From Mytilus californianus (taxonomy: Eukaryota; Mollusca; Bivalvia; Mytilida; Mytilidae): a stretch of 64,000 nt of DNA. The stretch spans positions 109,713,088-109,777,087 of the forward strand of contig NW_026262734.1 of the NCBI RefSeq assembly GCF_021869535.1. Reading direction: 5' to 3'. This document shows positions 1 to 12,290 of this stretch, piece after piece. Position numbers and translations under genes: made by a program. How positions within the stretch are numbered: the stretch's first letter is position 1; every line of letters starts with the position of its first letter. Under the pieces are notes generated by a model. The model did no database searches, was not told the DNA's origin, and saw nothing but the letters and a program-made list of their open reading frames with translations.

Positions 1-997
1 ATTCCCAATGTTATGGAAAAGCAAACAGTAAGTGTCCAACGAAGCTTCCCAGTGATTTAAAGAAATTTCAAGAAAAAATGAAACAGTATTGTAAAGACAA
101 TGTTCGATTAATTGCAGAAGTACCCTCAGTAGTTGCTAAAACTTGTTGTCATGATGAAGTATCATTTGATAAAAATGATGCAAAATATAAACAACATAAA
201 TCATCACAGCCAATATCTACGGAAAGTTGTACAGTTTCAGATTTAAATAAGACTGTCTATGAAATTATGGAAACTGTTAAAGAAGCATATGGGTTAACAC
301 GGCACATAGCAACCGAAGTGATAGTTCATCTCATATCCGATCTCAACCGATCACACATACCAGAAAAGCAACATTCTGTCCCAATCGGGTATGCCATGAA
401 AGGGTACAGTATGACAACAGATGCAATGCGGAACATGGTAAATGACATACTGGAAAAATGTTATCACGGAGGATTGTATGTTCCTGTCATTTTTTTTGAT
501 GGCCAATGGTATACAATTGATGTTCGTTCAGCAAACAACGAACCACTTGCAATACTTCAGCAGATGAAAGATGTGTATAAACAAGCTCGAAGCATAAAGA
601 AATCTGATATGTTGAAACACATGAAACAGATTAATTTAGTACCTAAGCTTAGTAACTGGGAAGAAGTATTTGAATTGATAGACAATCAAGTGGAAGAAAA
701 AATAACAATAGAAAGGCAAAGAAGTGAAGAAAACAATCTTTACATTATGGAAGATAAGGAAACCGCTTACCTTTTACAAACGTCAAGTACTGTTGCAGCA
801 TTATTGCTGACTGACAAGACAGTGGAAAATAAAAAAATAACTGAGGTACATGAAACCTCAAGAACAGCATTCCTTGATAATATTCCGGAACATATTGCAC
901 CCTTATAGAAAATGACATACTTGAGCAGGTAACAAATGAACTAGATATCTCTTCACAGCAAGTCGATAACATGTTTCATACAGATATTTCTACTTAA
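1..997 (+). pseudogene. Transposase-like gene relic, copy A, central exon (cut by left edge)
   Basis: The frame is open from the left edge through the first methionine at 78 to a stop at 906-908, and continues in another frame to a stop at 995-997, so one base has been lost near 900. The same break is present in copy B (about 8845). Around residue 141 of the 78-908 frame lies FFDGQWYTIDV, a hydrophobic strand, Asp (498-500) and second strand, like the first catalytic Asp of RNase H-fold transposases. The last 120 or so residues match copy B closely, while the earlier part has no counterpart there. From memory, similar uncharacterised proteins occur in corals and molluscs. Function as a DDE transposase is inference. 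Bases 998-1468 match 8,940-9,401 but are broken in all frames. Confidence 0.6.
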
Positions 998-1468
998 TTA
1001 AGGACTATTTTTCAAGACGATGATTCGCATTTACAGATAAATGAAGCTTTTGCGATACAAAGACATATAGAGAATAACTCACTGAATGACGATAGTGTAG
1101 AGAATAGCATCCAAAGTCATAAAGTTCAATAAAAAAAGAACATATGAAGATGACAAATTTATCAAGATGTTGTCTGCGCTTCAAATTGACAGCAAAGTCA
1201 AAAAAAAAATTAATGGAAATCAATTAGTTTGTCACAGTTTAAAACTACATTTCAAAGTATTGAAGAAATAAGAAAACATTTCTACAGAGTTGAAATTCAA
1301 GTTTGTATGAGATCAATAACTGATTTCCTAAAGGCTCAACGCATTAGGTATATTGTTTCGTGGACAAAATATAAACTTGATGTTCAACCTTGTAAATCAA
1401 CCTGAAGTCCTTATGGCAAGATCAAAACCAATAAAAAAAAACTGTATTGCTTAAAAACTCTTTGCTTG

Positions 1469-2309
1469 ATGTCTACTTCAACATTTCCAAAGGACGTTTT
1501 GAATATTGTTTATGCAGAATACATTTATTCCACCAAAGAACTGAAATGGAGAAACAACATACTGTGTGCACAATCAACACGTGCACATATTGAAGGATTG
1601 AATACAAACATTCAATGGTATTTTAAACCAGAATGCGTTTCGAATCGTTATATGCATCTTTTCAGTTTATTTGACTGTCATCATTTATTAACAAATGCCA
1701 GAATAAAATGTTGTAGCACTGGAATCGTGGAAGCAGGCATACATAGAAATGGTTGGTCAAAGGTTGCAAGGCAAACATCTAAAGATGGAAAAGAAATCAT
1801 TAGTAGCGCACTCGTTGACGATCTTATAGACAAACAAAGAAATGTTTACGCTCAAAAAACAGTTTCGAATGAAGTTGAAACAGCAATGACAGAAAATGGA
1901 GATTAAGCGGAAGCCAATTTTTGTAAATTTATGAGAGAATGGTACCAAGCTGAAGACGAACCTGGAATTGCAGCTTTTGAACGATGTAGGAGGCGACTTA
2001 ACTTACGAAATTGGCGTATGGACAAGATTGATATTGGTAAATCCCCCCCTCTAGGCAGACACGTGAAAGGGATTCCAATAGTGATGTTTGAAGGTTTAAT
2101 GACTAATATTGAGAGAAGAACTCAGTTTTTCCTTTCATTAAGAGTGAAGCATACAATCAGCGAGCTCTTGGCAGTCTTGAGTCGGAAAATTTCTTTGGGC
2201 AGTTCCAGGATTTAGACCCAAAAGGAAGTGGTGTATTGAGACCTGACGATGTTTCAACTGCTATCAGTACAGCATGTGAACTCACACAAGCAAGATTTGA
2301 CCCAAACAG
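1469..2309 (+). pseudogene. Transposase-like gene relic, copy A, C-terminal core exon
   Basis: Homologous over its whole length to 9402-10237. A TAA stop at 1904-1906 replaces a TTA leucine codon of copy B, and one T is lost near 2,127, so this copy is dead. Retained landmarks are LFDCHHLLTNAR, resembling the second Asp followed by a helix in RNase H-fold transposases, and LESENFFGQF (in the shifted frame near 2,185), a candidate for the catalytic Glu. The exon ends AACAG followed by GTACTT, a good splice donor at 2310. The following exons at 2923-3044 and 3434-3620 fit as its continuation. Confidence 0.6.
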
Positions 2310-2539
2310 GTACTTGTTATGTTTATTTTTGTCTTTCCGTAAAAAAAAATCATCAAAGGTACTAGTATCAGGCTATAAATTTGGTATGCCAACCGACGTT
2401 ACGTTTACAAAAGACTTAATGTTTAATTAGTTTATTTGAGACAACTCCTTTGAGCATACATAAAACAGAACATATCGACCTATAAATAAAACTACCAAAG
2501 ATACCAGGCAAGGGTAACCAAGCAATATAACCTCTTTTG

Positions 2540-2650
2540 TTTTGTGTACTTTTATTTTGTCTGGTGATCTTTTCTTTTGAGCCATGGCGCTATCAGTTTA
2601 TATTCGACTTATGAGTTTTAATGTTCCTTTCGCATCTTTACCTCCCGTCT
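2540..2650 (+). repeat. R2 repeat fragment
   Basis: About 110 bases match the R2 family (GAGCCATGGCGCTATCAGTTT near 2,580), also seen near 28.56, 36.64 and 46.94 kb. It lies inside the presumed intron between the exons ending at 2309 and starting at 2923. Bases 2650-2922 show no other feature. Confidence 0.5.
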
Positions 2651-2922
2651 TCTATTAACAATTATCAAAAATAACAGACAGAGGTAACCTATGAAAACTC
2701 ATCAAGATACCAGGCAAAGGTCACCAACCAACCAAATAGCGCTTTAAGCTCATCTGAGCCGGAAATATTGGAAGTTTATGAACATACTGAGCATTTTGTC
2801 TTTTCTCTGTTATCTAAATCAAATATAATGTACAAATGCTAAGTTCGATCAGATATACCCGGTATGCTAAAAACGTCTATAAAAATTACTGTTTTCGTAT
2901 TGTATTTGATTTTAATTTCAAG

Positions 2923-3620
2923 GTATTTTACATGAATACAAGTCGTGCCAAAGTATATCCAGTCAAAGAGTTAGAGACGAAATCAGAACGTTTAGATACT
3001 CTTAACTACGTTACACCCCAGCAAGTGTATATGATAAATACAAGGTATACTTGAATTATTGAAACTTTTATTTTTAAAATGGCCCCAGATTAGGGTTTTA
3101 TTCATTTATTTGTGTCATTCAAAATATTCAAATAGCAATCCAGGACCATTACTTCTGACAGAAAACATCAAAAAGGGTCATATCAACCTTGACTTCAATT
3201 TTATCATCCGTTTCCTCATTTAACACGTAAAACGATTGGTTGAATGGAAACGACATAAAACGCAATTTTCCAATCGATCAAAGACAAGAAAGTGTTAATT
3301 GTATATGCACTTTTCTAAAAGAAATTCTATTGGTGTGTTGCTTAGACTTGACGGCAACTGTCAATATAGAGTCACGGTAATCTTAAACGCGAGTATTGGC
3401 ATTTAAGTTCACAAACTTCAATTTGTGTTGTAGAGATTATATGTTCGACTTATCTGAACGTGGCCAAAGAAAACACCCAAAGAGAGAGTCGGGAGAAATT
3501 AGCAAACCAGGTATGCCAAGCAGAGGTTTAAAGCCAGTAAGGGATCACCATCGCTGTGATGAAACGAAGATACTACCTCATGTAAGAATGGGACTTTCAG
3601 TGAATGAAATCAACCAATAA
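2923..3620 (+). pseudogene. Two downstream exons of copy A transposase-like gene
   Basis: Exon 2923-3044 is preceded by TTTCAAG and followed by the donor GTATAC; exon 3434-3620 is preceded by TGTTGTAG and ends in TAA. Splicing 3044 to 3434 joins AG+A into one Arg codon and keeps the frame (phase 2), which supports both calls. The last exon codes for a basic tail with RGQRKHPKRES, possibly a nuclear localisation signal. Joining 2309 to 2923 hits a stop four codons on unless one base is missing, so a frameshift is likely. Copy B lacks all of this segment. Confidence 0.5.
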
Positions 3621-4545
3621 CATTTCAATTGCTTTTGATTTTGTTACCACTGTTTATCTTTGAATGATGTTCTTAAATTGTTCTCATTATTTTAAAACAC
3701 AATGGGGTTTTTTTAAATCAAAATTGTTGATGACAGTTTACAATCACATTTTGGTATTTCATTTAAGCATCATATCGTCCATTATATAAATAAAAACCAA
3801 CAAACATGTCCCATGTGCATTTATTAATGTAACAGTAAAAATAAAATCAAGTATAAATAATAACAAATGAATCATTAACAACTGGTAAAAAGCTGAATGA
3901 TGTAAATATATATTAAGATATGCTAGTGACAAACTATTGCAACACAACTTTAAACTTATTCATAATTAATTAAAAAAAGAGGCAGTTCATTTAATCAGTA
4001 TCTTGTATCCGATGTGATGTTGAAATATAAGTTTTTGGATTGTATATAGTAACTTGGAATACATTTTTGAATTTTGCTATTAATCTTGTTGAACAGATGC
4101 TTTTTAATTTAGTTGTGTTTATAAAAATCAAGTTGAAATGTCAAAAATATAATGATGGGTAAAAAGAAATGTATTTTCTGAATAATTCGATGTATTCATA
4201 TTTTTATATCACATATTTTGTTCAAAATATAAATAGTAAATCTTTAATCAGATAACAAAGTAAAGGTTTTGTGAATGGTTAGAGTGGTAATATATGTTAT
4301 ATTTATTGTGCCTATTCCTTTACGTGTAATATACTATGATCTTGTGTATTGTATATATGTAAACTGATATACTGTATAATAAATAAAATATAGCAAAATA
4401 TAGAAAAAAAGACTCAAAAGAAGACTTCAATATTAAATAGAAAAATCGAAAAGTTTACCAAATCATTATATTTTTGTAATGACTTTGCCCCATTATGAAG
4501 AGTTTAAAGTACACGGTTACGATTTTCAAGTAATTCATTTTTGTA
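3621..4545. other. Gene-free stretch between convergent relics
   Basis: AT-rich sequence. Positions 4,118-4,545 are shared with 10,335-10,778 of copy B and form the spacer between the two convergent genes. 3,621-4,110 is present only in copy A. I see no gene or RNA here. Confidence 0.6.
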
Positions 4546-5114
4546 TTATCTAACTATCTTTGTTGCAAATTGTGTTGTGAGGCTAGAGCGCCACTTGAAT
4601 TGTTTTCCACATTTGATACACCCTAGAAATCTACCATTATGAATGGCGTTGGTGTGTTCTATAAGAGAGCATTTGGATGTCAGAACTAGTTTGCACACAG
4701 AACACTCATAGGTGGTTGAGCTGCTTTTATCCTCTTTGCTTGGTTGGCATGTATTTTGATGGTTTAATAAAGATGTCTTGTACTGGGATGTAACATTACA
4801 AATAGTACACCTTTCCTTAAGTGTAGTATCATGTGAGGCAACGCGACACTTGTAATTCCAAAGGGTAGCAAACCCTTTTTGGCAAACGTAACAGTTATAC
4901 TTAAAAACCTTTTCATGTATTGTTTTACATGCAGCAACATTCCGTATTTTGATTTGAACATTTTTCCACAAATGCTGCACAGTTCTGTTTTTGGTGTGAC
5001 TTCATGTCCAGGGGCTGGATGTTTACTAGTCATGTGGCGTTTCAAATTTCTGTTGTAATTGCTTGAAAATTGGCAAATGTCGCTTTTAAACTCGTTTTGA
5101 TTTTCGGTCTTCAC
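4546..5114 (-). pseudogene. C2H2 zinc-finger gene relic, copy A
   Basis: Read leftward, two overlapping frames (5114-4764 and 4980-4546) form one diverged zinc-finger protein broken by a one-base deletion near 4,920 (TATTGTTTTAC here, TATTGATTTTAC in copy B). Up to six finger-like blocks are visible: ICQFSSNYNRNLKRHMTSKH with its first Cys replaced, CSICGKMFKSKYGMLLHV, CYVCQKGFATLWNY, CTICNVTSQYKTSLLNH, CSVCKLVLTSKCSLIEH and CIKCGKQFKWRSSL. It faces the transposase-like gene tail to tail in both copies. Its DNA target is unknown. It may be a second gene of the same mobile element or a co-duplicated host gene. Confidence 0.7.
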
Positions 5115-6700
5115 TTCAATCGTTACAAGCGATTCATTAGTTCCTTCTATTTCAAAAGATCCTTCTATTTCAAAAGATCTAAAATAATCTGAGTTTGTTT
5201 TAAAGATATTTGATTTGAAATCTTCTTTTTATATATACATTTGTACTAAAATCGGGGTTTTTTCGTGCATACTGTAGCCAAAATCATTACTCTGCTCCCG
5301 AGCGACATTACAGAATTTCTCCAAGTGATAATACAGTCGAAAGTTGTTTACCGACAAGTGACCGTACAGTGAAAAACATTTAGTGACTTGTGTTTTTAAA
5401 GATTTAGAACTATTAGTGAGTGTAAACATATTGAAGTTTAATTTGAGGAAAAACTATATATTAATTCATCCATGTTCAATTTCTGAAAATTAAAAGAAAT
5501 GAAACATTATTTTCATTGCATCGAAAAACAACAAGTTGCTGAATGTAAGTTTTGATTAACGCACACGTTACAATATTAAGTTTCCGCTTCAAGATTTGGT
5601 AACGAAAACATTCTAAATATATATATAGACCAATCAAGTACTGTAAACGACATAGGCAGCCAGACGTTTTCCCTTAAATGGTTGAGCTCCGAGTAAATAG
5701 CTCAAAATTCTCCATCAACAGCGAATTAAATTTAAACAAAAATGCAAAATGATACTCGTCACTACAACAATTTTTACAATTTACCCTTTTCTGATATATA
5801 GTCTAACCATTCTGAAAGTTTGATAACAATCGTCTCAGTAGAAAATAAAATAAATCAATTTTCTTGCTGTTGGATAATTTTATTGACTGTACAATCGCTT
5901 GCTCGCTTACTGTACAATCACTTGGAGCTTCTCTGTACAATCACTTGGGCAAAATAATAAAATAGATTGCATATTTATTTCGTTGTTTTCTATTTCTTCA
6001 CTCAATATTGATGTATGAAATATATAAATAAGAGTGAATATAAATTTAGTCATTGTTTGCCAATTAAGCTTCAATCAAGTACACTATTCTAACGCACACG
6101 TAGTATTTCTATACCAGAGACACAGAAAATCGAAAATCATTAAACAAGACAAAAACGTACAGCACACATGATAATAAATCTCGATTAAAAAAAATAAGAC
6201 CGTCACACAAAATTAACTCAATAAAGTCATTATTTCGAATATTCCATTATTTTCTATATCAAAAATTTAAATTGACTTTTAAGTTTTCTGAATTGATTTC
6301 AACGTTTGATCACAATATAATAATATTTCTTTGACAGATAATTCTTTATACTTATAAATATTACGCCCTGAATATACACGAACTAATTGCCACTGGACGA
6401 TAATCAAGCACCAATCAATCAAATAATATTTATTTACATACACATTTCATAATGTTTTACATGGAATACAATTTAGTGTTCAATCTTTTACTAGGATACA
6501 CATTATAGACGGAAACGAGATTTTCAAATGTATATATAATATTGTCAACTGAAGACACGGGATTTCGGAGAGATTATAGGCCATAACATAATAAATCATG
6601 GCGATGTTTTGTTAAAAATTAAAATCGTTAACACTTTTCAAACATCAACACAGGAAAGAACAAAAAATTACAATAACATTTCAAACGAAATTTTATGAAA
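5115..6700. other. Gene-free AT-rich stretch
   Basis: An 18-bp unit (CCTTCTATTTCAAAAGAT) is doubled at about 5,144-5,179. Copy A carries about 280 bases (5,178-5,462) that copy B lacks, then homology with copy B stops near 5,522. TGTACAATC recurs three times in 5,888-5,945. I see no gene. Confidence 0.5.
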
Positions 6701-6707
6701 TGGGAAA

Positions 6708-6998
6708 ATGATAATTCCAAATAAAGAGACAATGACTTTGAAACTTTCGAGACAACCCGATGATAATGATCTATTTTTGCACTTTCAAGAAAATAAAAGG
6801 TGTAACATGGAATCACCTTTAGAGAGAGAACTCTCCGAAAGTGCAACTGAATTTATTCACGACCAAATACAAGATTTACCAATAACACAATCTGATTTGT
6901 AGGTTCAACAGGAAGAAAACGTAATAGAAACACATGAGGAACTGCTTTTAGATACTGATAACTCACCGGAGTTATATGAACTTTTACCAACTGATAAC
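6708..6998 (+). pseudogene. Possible N-terminal exon of copy B
   Basis: A 64-codon frame (6708-6902) ends in TAG but stays open afterward in the same frame to about 6,998, giving an acidic, Glu/Asp-rich segment. It runs directly into an R1 repeat. Position and protein-like composition suggest an upstream exon of the transposase-like gene, but no copy A counterpart lies inside the window, so this is weak. Confidence 0.3.
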
Positions 6999-7247
6999 AG
7001 TAGTTGTCGTCTGTTTATGTAGTTCATACGTGTTTCTCGTTTCTCGTTTTTATATAGATTAGACCGTTGGTTTTTCCGTTTGAATGGTTTTACACTAGAA
7101 AATTTTTTGGGGCCCTTTATAGCTTGCTGTTCGGTGTGAGCAAATGCTCCGTGTTGAAGGCCGTACCTTGACCTATAATGGTTTACTTTTATAAATTGTA
7201 ACTTGGATGGAGAGTTGTCTCATTTGCACTCATACCACATATTCCTA
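6995..7247 (+). repeat. R1 dispersed repeat
   Basis: About 250 bases match 18,822-19,085 and the reverse complement of 56,043-56,300, ending in the R1 hallmark (a slightly mutated GGAGAGTTGTCTCATTTGC here). It sits between the possible first exon and the main exon of copy B. Confidence 0.8.
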
Positions 7248-7264
7248 TATCTTTTTACCGGCAG

Positions 7265-8850
7265 TTATACAAGTGCTTAAGAATGAAGGGGAAATGGACT
7301 CTTACGTTAAGTTCAATAGGCTTCTAGCCGGGAATAGATTGCCTCTTAAAGATATCGCATTCCTGTTATTTAAGGATGTTGTTTCGTGGTATTCGTTGGA
7401 CGACTCGCATAAAATGCTTTATTCCCCGGAGGTGAAACAGTTTTGGAGAGAAGGCCTCAAACTTTTAAAGGGGAGGTTTCTGAGATTGATGAGTGGCATG
7501 AAAAATCAAGGTCAAGATATTCAGAGACATTTGATTCCTTAAGAATCGGCAATTAACTTTGCAGTTCCAGATCGTAAATCATTAGATGGATCAGATATAT
7601 CAGACACTCTTAAAAACTTGACGCCAAGAATTTTTTACGAAATGATTGATATGCTATATGAAAACGACCAAGACCAACTTCAGACAAACACAATTTGTTT
7701 TGATGGAAAGAAATTAAATGCCGGCGTCGATGGTAAAAAAAATGGAGACATAAATCTTTGTGGATATGAAGGCCCTCCATTGCTTCAAAATATTGAAAAT
7801 AAGTCCGAGAATGATTTAAGATGCATATCATTGTTAAAAAGGACCATTTCTACTCTTGATATTCGCCACATTACTGATTTGGTATATGTGCCTGAATCTT
7901 GCAAAGATGGTATTATTGAAACCAGGAAAAATGTTTTAACAGTCATAAGTGAACGATTGTCCGCCTTGCGTAAAGTGAAACAGAAAAAGAAAATCTCACT
8001 AGAGAAGATTAAGAAAATATGCACAACTCCGGAAATTAAAGCAAAATATTCATATGCCATTAGCGCTATCAGAACTTTCATCTACAGAATTGATGCATGC
8101 ATTGATAAACTTCTAAACTTAGTTGATACATTAGGGTATGCATTATCCGTTATCAATGAGGTGTCTTTTTTATACTGTAGAGGTAAAATATGTTATTTGT
8201 CCGAGCAACAAAACTATGTATGTCTGACAGGAATTCAGAATAATACAATCAAAAGAGACGATGTGTCAAAATTAGAAACAACATTCATTAAACAGAAATC
8301 TAAAGCATGGAAAACTATACGCTCATTTGCCAAAGTAACAAGGAGCTGTTTTGATGCATTGGGTTTAGGTGGACTCAAGAAACAAAAAGAACATTTTGAT
8401 TATGATTATGTATTTTCGGGAAAAGAAAAGACAGAGCCTGGTCCAGAGATTAAAAAATACATGCAACATGGTACTGTTAATGAACCATTTGCAATACTTC
8501 AGCTGATGAAAGATGTGTATAAACAAGCTCGAAGCATAAAGAAATCTGATATGTTAAAACACATGAAACAGATTAATTTAGTACCTAAGCTTAGTATCTG
8601 GGAAGAAGTATTTGAATTGATAGACAATCAAGTGGAAGAAAAAATAACAATAGAATGGCAAAGAAGTGACGACAATAATCTTTACATTATGGAAGATAAG
8701 GAAACCGCTTACCTTTTACAAACGTCAAGTATTGTTGCAGTATTATTGCTTACTGACAAGACAGGGGAAAATAAAGAAATAACTGAGGAACATGGAACCT
8801 CAAGAACAGCATTCCTTGATAATCTTCCGGAACATATTGCACCCTTATAG
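7265..8850 (+). pseudogene. Transposase-like gene relic, copy B, N-terminal and central exon
   Basis: The frame from a splice-acceptor-like CCGGCAG at 7258-7264 to 8850 is interrupted by a single TAA at 7540-7542; both sides are in the same frame, so the underlying exon was at least 527 codons. Visible blocks include LPLKDIAFLLFKDVVSWYS and MSGMKNQGQDI, then a Lys-rich region. Near 8,465-8,487 this copy passes directly from a region absent in copy A to the shared segment NEPFAILQLMKDVYKQARS, so the middle part, with the candidate first catalytic Asp seen in copy A, has been deleted in frame. The frame ends at the frameshift shared with copy A. Family remembered as uncharacterised in molluscs and cnidarians. 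Confidence 0.65.
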
Positions 8851-9401
8851 AAAATGACATACTTGAGCAGGTAACAAATGAACTAGATATCTCTTCACAG
8901 CAAGTCGATAACATGTTTCATACAGATATTTCTACCGAATTAAGGACTATTTTTGAAGACGATGATTCGCATTGAAAGATAAATGAAGCTTTGCGATACA
9001 AAGACATATAGAAAATAACTCAATGAATGACGATAGTGTAAAGAATACCATCCAAAGTCATAAAGTTCAATAAAAAAGAACAATTGAAGATGACGAATTT
9101 ATCAAGATGTTGTCTGCGCTTCAAATTGACAGCAGAGTCAAAAAAAAATAAATGGAAATCAATTAGTTTGTCACAGTTTAAAACTAAATTTCAAAGTATT
9201 GAAGAAATAAGAAAACATTTCTACAGAGTTGAAATTCAAGTTTGAATGAGATCAATAACTGATTTCCTAAAGGCTCAACGCATTAGGTATACTGTTTCGT
9301 GGACAAAATATCAACTATCAGACTTGATGTTTAACCTGAAGTCCTTATTGCAAGATCAAAACCAATAAAAAAAACTGTATTGCTTAAAAAATCTTTGCTT
9401 G

Positions 9402-10237
9402 ATGTCGACTTCAACATTTCCAAAGGACGTTTTGAATATTGTTTATGCAGAATACATTTATCCCACCGAAGAACTGAAATGGAGAAACAGCATGCTGTTT
9501 GCACAATCAACACATATTGAAGGATTGAATACACACATTCAATGGTATTCTAAACCAGAATGCGTTTCGAATCGTTATATGCATCTTTTCAGTTTATTGG
9601 ACTGTCATCATTTATTAACAAATGCCAGAATAAAATGTTGTAGCACTGGAATCGTGGAAGCAGGCATACATAGAAATGGTTGGTCAAAGGTTGCAAGGCA
9701 AACATCTAAAGATGGAAAAGAGATCATTAGTAGCGCACTCGTTGACGATCTTATAGACAAACAAAGAAATGTTTACGCTCAAAAAACATTTTCCAATGAA
9801 GTTGAAGCAGCAATGACAGAAAATGGAGATTTAGCGGAAGTCAATTTTTGTAAACTTATGAGAGAATGGTACCAAGCTGAAGACGAACCTGGAATTGCAG
9901 CTTTAGAACGGTGTAGGAGGCGACTTAACTTACGAAATTGGCTTATGAACAAGATTGATATTGGCAAATTCCCCCCTCCAGGCAGACACGTGAAAGGAAT
10001 TCCAATAGTGATGTTTGAAGGTTTAATGACTTATATTGAGAGAAGAAGTCAGTTTTTTCCATTCATTAAGAGTGGAGCATACAATGTGCGAGCTCTTGGC
10101 AGTCTTGAGTCGGAAAATTTCTTTGGGCAGTTCCAGGATTTAGACCCAAAAGGAAGTGGTGTATTGAGACCTGACGATGTTTCAACTGCTATCAGTACAA
10201 CATATGAACTCACACCAGCAAGATTTGACCCAAACAG
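9402..10237 (+). pseudogene. Transposase-like gene relic, copy B, C-terminal core exon (intact frame)
   Basis: An unbroken frame runs from ATG 9402 past the probable donor (CAAACAG then GTACTG, 10238). It holds LLDCHHLLTNAR with Asp at 9600-9602 and LESENFFGQFQDLDP near 10,105-10,150, the candidate second Asp and Glu of an RNase H-fold catalytic centre, with a Cys/Arg-rich insert between (CRRRLNLRNW). No downstream exons follow: homology to copy A passes from about 10,330 directly to copy A position 4,118. Bases 8,851-9,401 link it to the upstream exon but carry stops and small indels. Assignment as a transposase is inference. Confidence 0.65.
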
Positions 10238-10778
10238 GTACTGGTAGTGTTTATTTTTGTCTTTCTGTAAAAAAAACTTTATCAAAGGTACTAGTATCAG
10301 GCTATAAATTTGGTATTTGGTCAAACTCATATAAAAATCAAGTTGAAATGTCAAAAATATAATGATGGGAAAAAAGAGCATATCTGTAAAATATATTTTC
10401 TGAATAATTAGATTTATTCATTTTTTTAATATCATATATTTTGTTCAAAATATAGATAGTAAAACTTTAATTCGATAAAAAAAGTAAAGGTTTTGTGAAT
10501 GGTTAGAGTGGTAATATATGTTATATTCATTGTGTCTATTCCTTTTCGTGTAATATACTATGGTCTTGTGTATTGTATATATGTAACCTGATATACTGTA
10601 TAATAAATAAAATATAGCAAAATATAGAAAAATAGACTCAAAAGAAGACTTCAATATTAAATAGAAAAATTGAGAAAGTTTACCAAATCAATATATTTTT
10701 GTAATGACTATGCCCCATTATGAAGAGTTTAAAGTACACGTTTACGATTTTCAAGTATTTCATTTTTGTATTATCTAA

Positions 10779-11404
10779 CTATCTTTGTTGCAAATTGCGC
10801 CACTTGGATTGTTTTCCACATTTGGTACACGCTAGAAATCTACCATTATGAATGGCGTTGGTGTGTTCTGTGAGAGAGCATTTGGATGATAGAACTAGTT
10901 TGCACACAGAACACTCATAGCTGGTTGAGCTGCTTTTATCCTCTTTGCTTGTATGGCATGTATTTTGATGGTTTAATATATTAAAGATTTCTTGTACTGG
11001 AATGTAGCAGTGCAAATAGTACACCTTTCTTTGAGTGCAGTATCATGTGAGGCAACGTGATCCTTGTAATTTCAAAGGGTAGCAAACCCCTTTTAGCAAA
11101 CGTAACAGTTATACTTAAAAACCTTTTCATGTATTGATTTTACATGCAGCAACATTCCGTATTTTGATTTGAACATTTTTCCACAAATGCTGCACAGTTC
11201 TGTTTTTGGTGTGACTTCATGTCCAGGGGCTGAATGTTTACTAGTCATGTGGCGTTTCAAATTTCTTTTGTAATTGCTTGAAAATTGGCAAATGTTGCTT
11301 TTAAATTCGTTTTGATTTTCGGTCTCCACTTCAATCGTCACAAGCGATTCATTAATTCCTTCTATTTCAAAAGATTCATCCATGTTCAATTTCTGAAAAT
11401 TCAT
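10779..11404 (-). pseudogene. C2H2 zinc-finger gene relic, copy B
   Basis: Counterpart of 4546-5114 with a longer start: the frame opens at 11404 with an acidic leader (DESFEIEGINESLVTIEVE) before the first, defective finger. The frame is cut by a TAA right after the third-finger block YNCYVC (copy A has Gln there), and a second frame resumes at 11024-10779 with CSVCKLVLSSKCSLTEH and CTKCGKQSKWR. The tip is truncated compared with copy A. It faces the transposase-like relic tail to tail, with 10,238-10,778 as gene-free spacer. Confidence 0.7.
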
Positions 11405-11431
11405 TGCATGATGTATGTGTTATCAAATCAA

Positions 11432-11760
11432 ATAGGTAGGTAATGGTTTACTTTTATAAATTGTGGCTTGGATGGAGAGTTGTCTCATTGAAACTCATAC
11501 CACATCTTCTTGTATCTAGGTATAATATCTTGCGTTTCTTGAAGATTTGAATTTATGAAATAAAATCCATCTTTGAAGTTTCAATAATTTTGATTGGCAT
11601 CTAGGTAAATTAGGTGCACTTTGCACTCCCGCTTACATGTTAAACGTTTGTTCATTGTTGAAGGCAACACGGTAACCTATAGCTGATAATTTCTGTGTCA
11701 ATTATTCTCTTATGAAGAGTTGTCTCATTGGCAATCATACCACATCTTCTATTTTATATA
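11432..11760 (+). repeat. Two R1 repeat ends
   Basis: Two consecutive R1 3' ends: about 11,432-11,512 (GGAGAGTTGTCTCATTG) and a diverged one at about 11,636-11,752 (AGAGTTGTCTCATTGGC). No gene lies in 11,405-11,860. Confidence 0.65.
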
Positions 11761-11861
11761 TTGCCTGTACATACTGAACATGAAAGTTTCCAACGCTTTA
11801 TCCAATATAACAACATTTATATACAAGAAATAATGAGGTCCTTTTTTAAGAAGGAAAACTC

Positions 11862-12290
11862 CAGCATGGAGATGTAATGTTTAGCGCTGTAGATCTAAAG
11901 TCCAGCGCTGGAGATATAAATAATGTCCACCGCTGTAGATAACAAGTCAAGAGATTGCGATGTTAAGTGCAGCGCTGTAGAAAAAAAGTCCAATTCTATT
12001 TTATTTCGATCCTTATAATTTAGAGATGCATTTCTACTATTTATCTCATTAAAATAAAAGGTTGTGGTTTTGAAGTCCAGCGTCATAGATCTAAAATATA
12101 GCGTCATAAGTCCACATCTGAAGGTTTAAGTTCAAGTGTACGGGATATAACAACTCCAGCGCTCGACTTTATATCTACAGCGCTTCAATTGTTTATCCAC
12201 AGCGCACGACTTTGGATCTCAATCGCTTGACTTTAGATCTTTAGCAGTGCATGGATTTGAAATCTGAAGCGCTGGAATTAAAAAAACCAC
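11862..12290. mobile_element. Fold-back element built of AGCGCTG-AGATCTAAAGTCC tiles
   Basis: The left half repeats CCAGCGCTGTAGATCTAAAG-like tiles in the forward sense; the right half repeats the same tile reversed (CGACTTTATATCTACAGCGCT). The core AGCGCT is itself palindromic. The sense flips near 12,130, so the whole can fold into a long imperfect hairpin. No protein is coded. It is probably a non-autonomous fold-back or MITE-type element. Confidence 0.6.
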
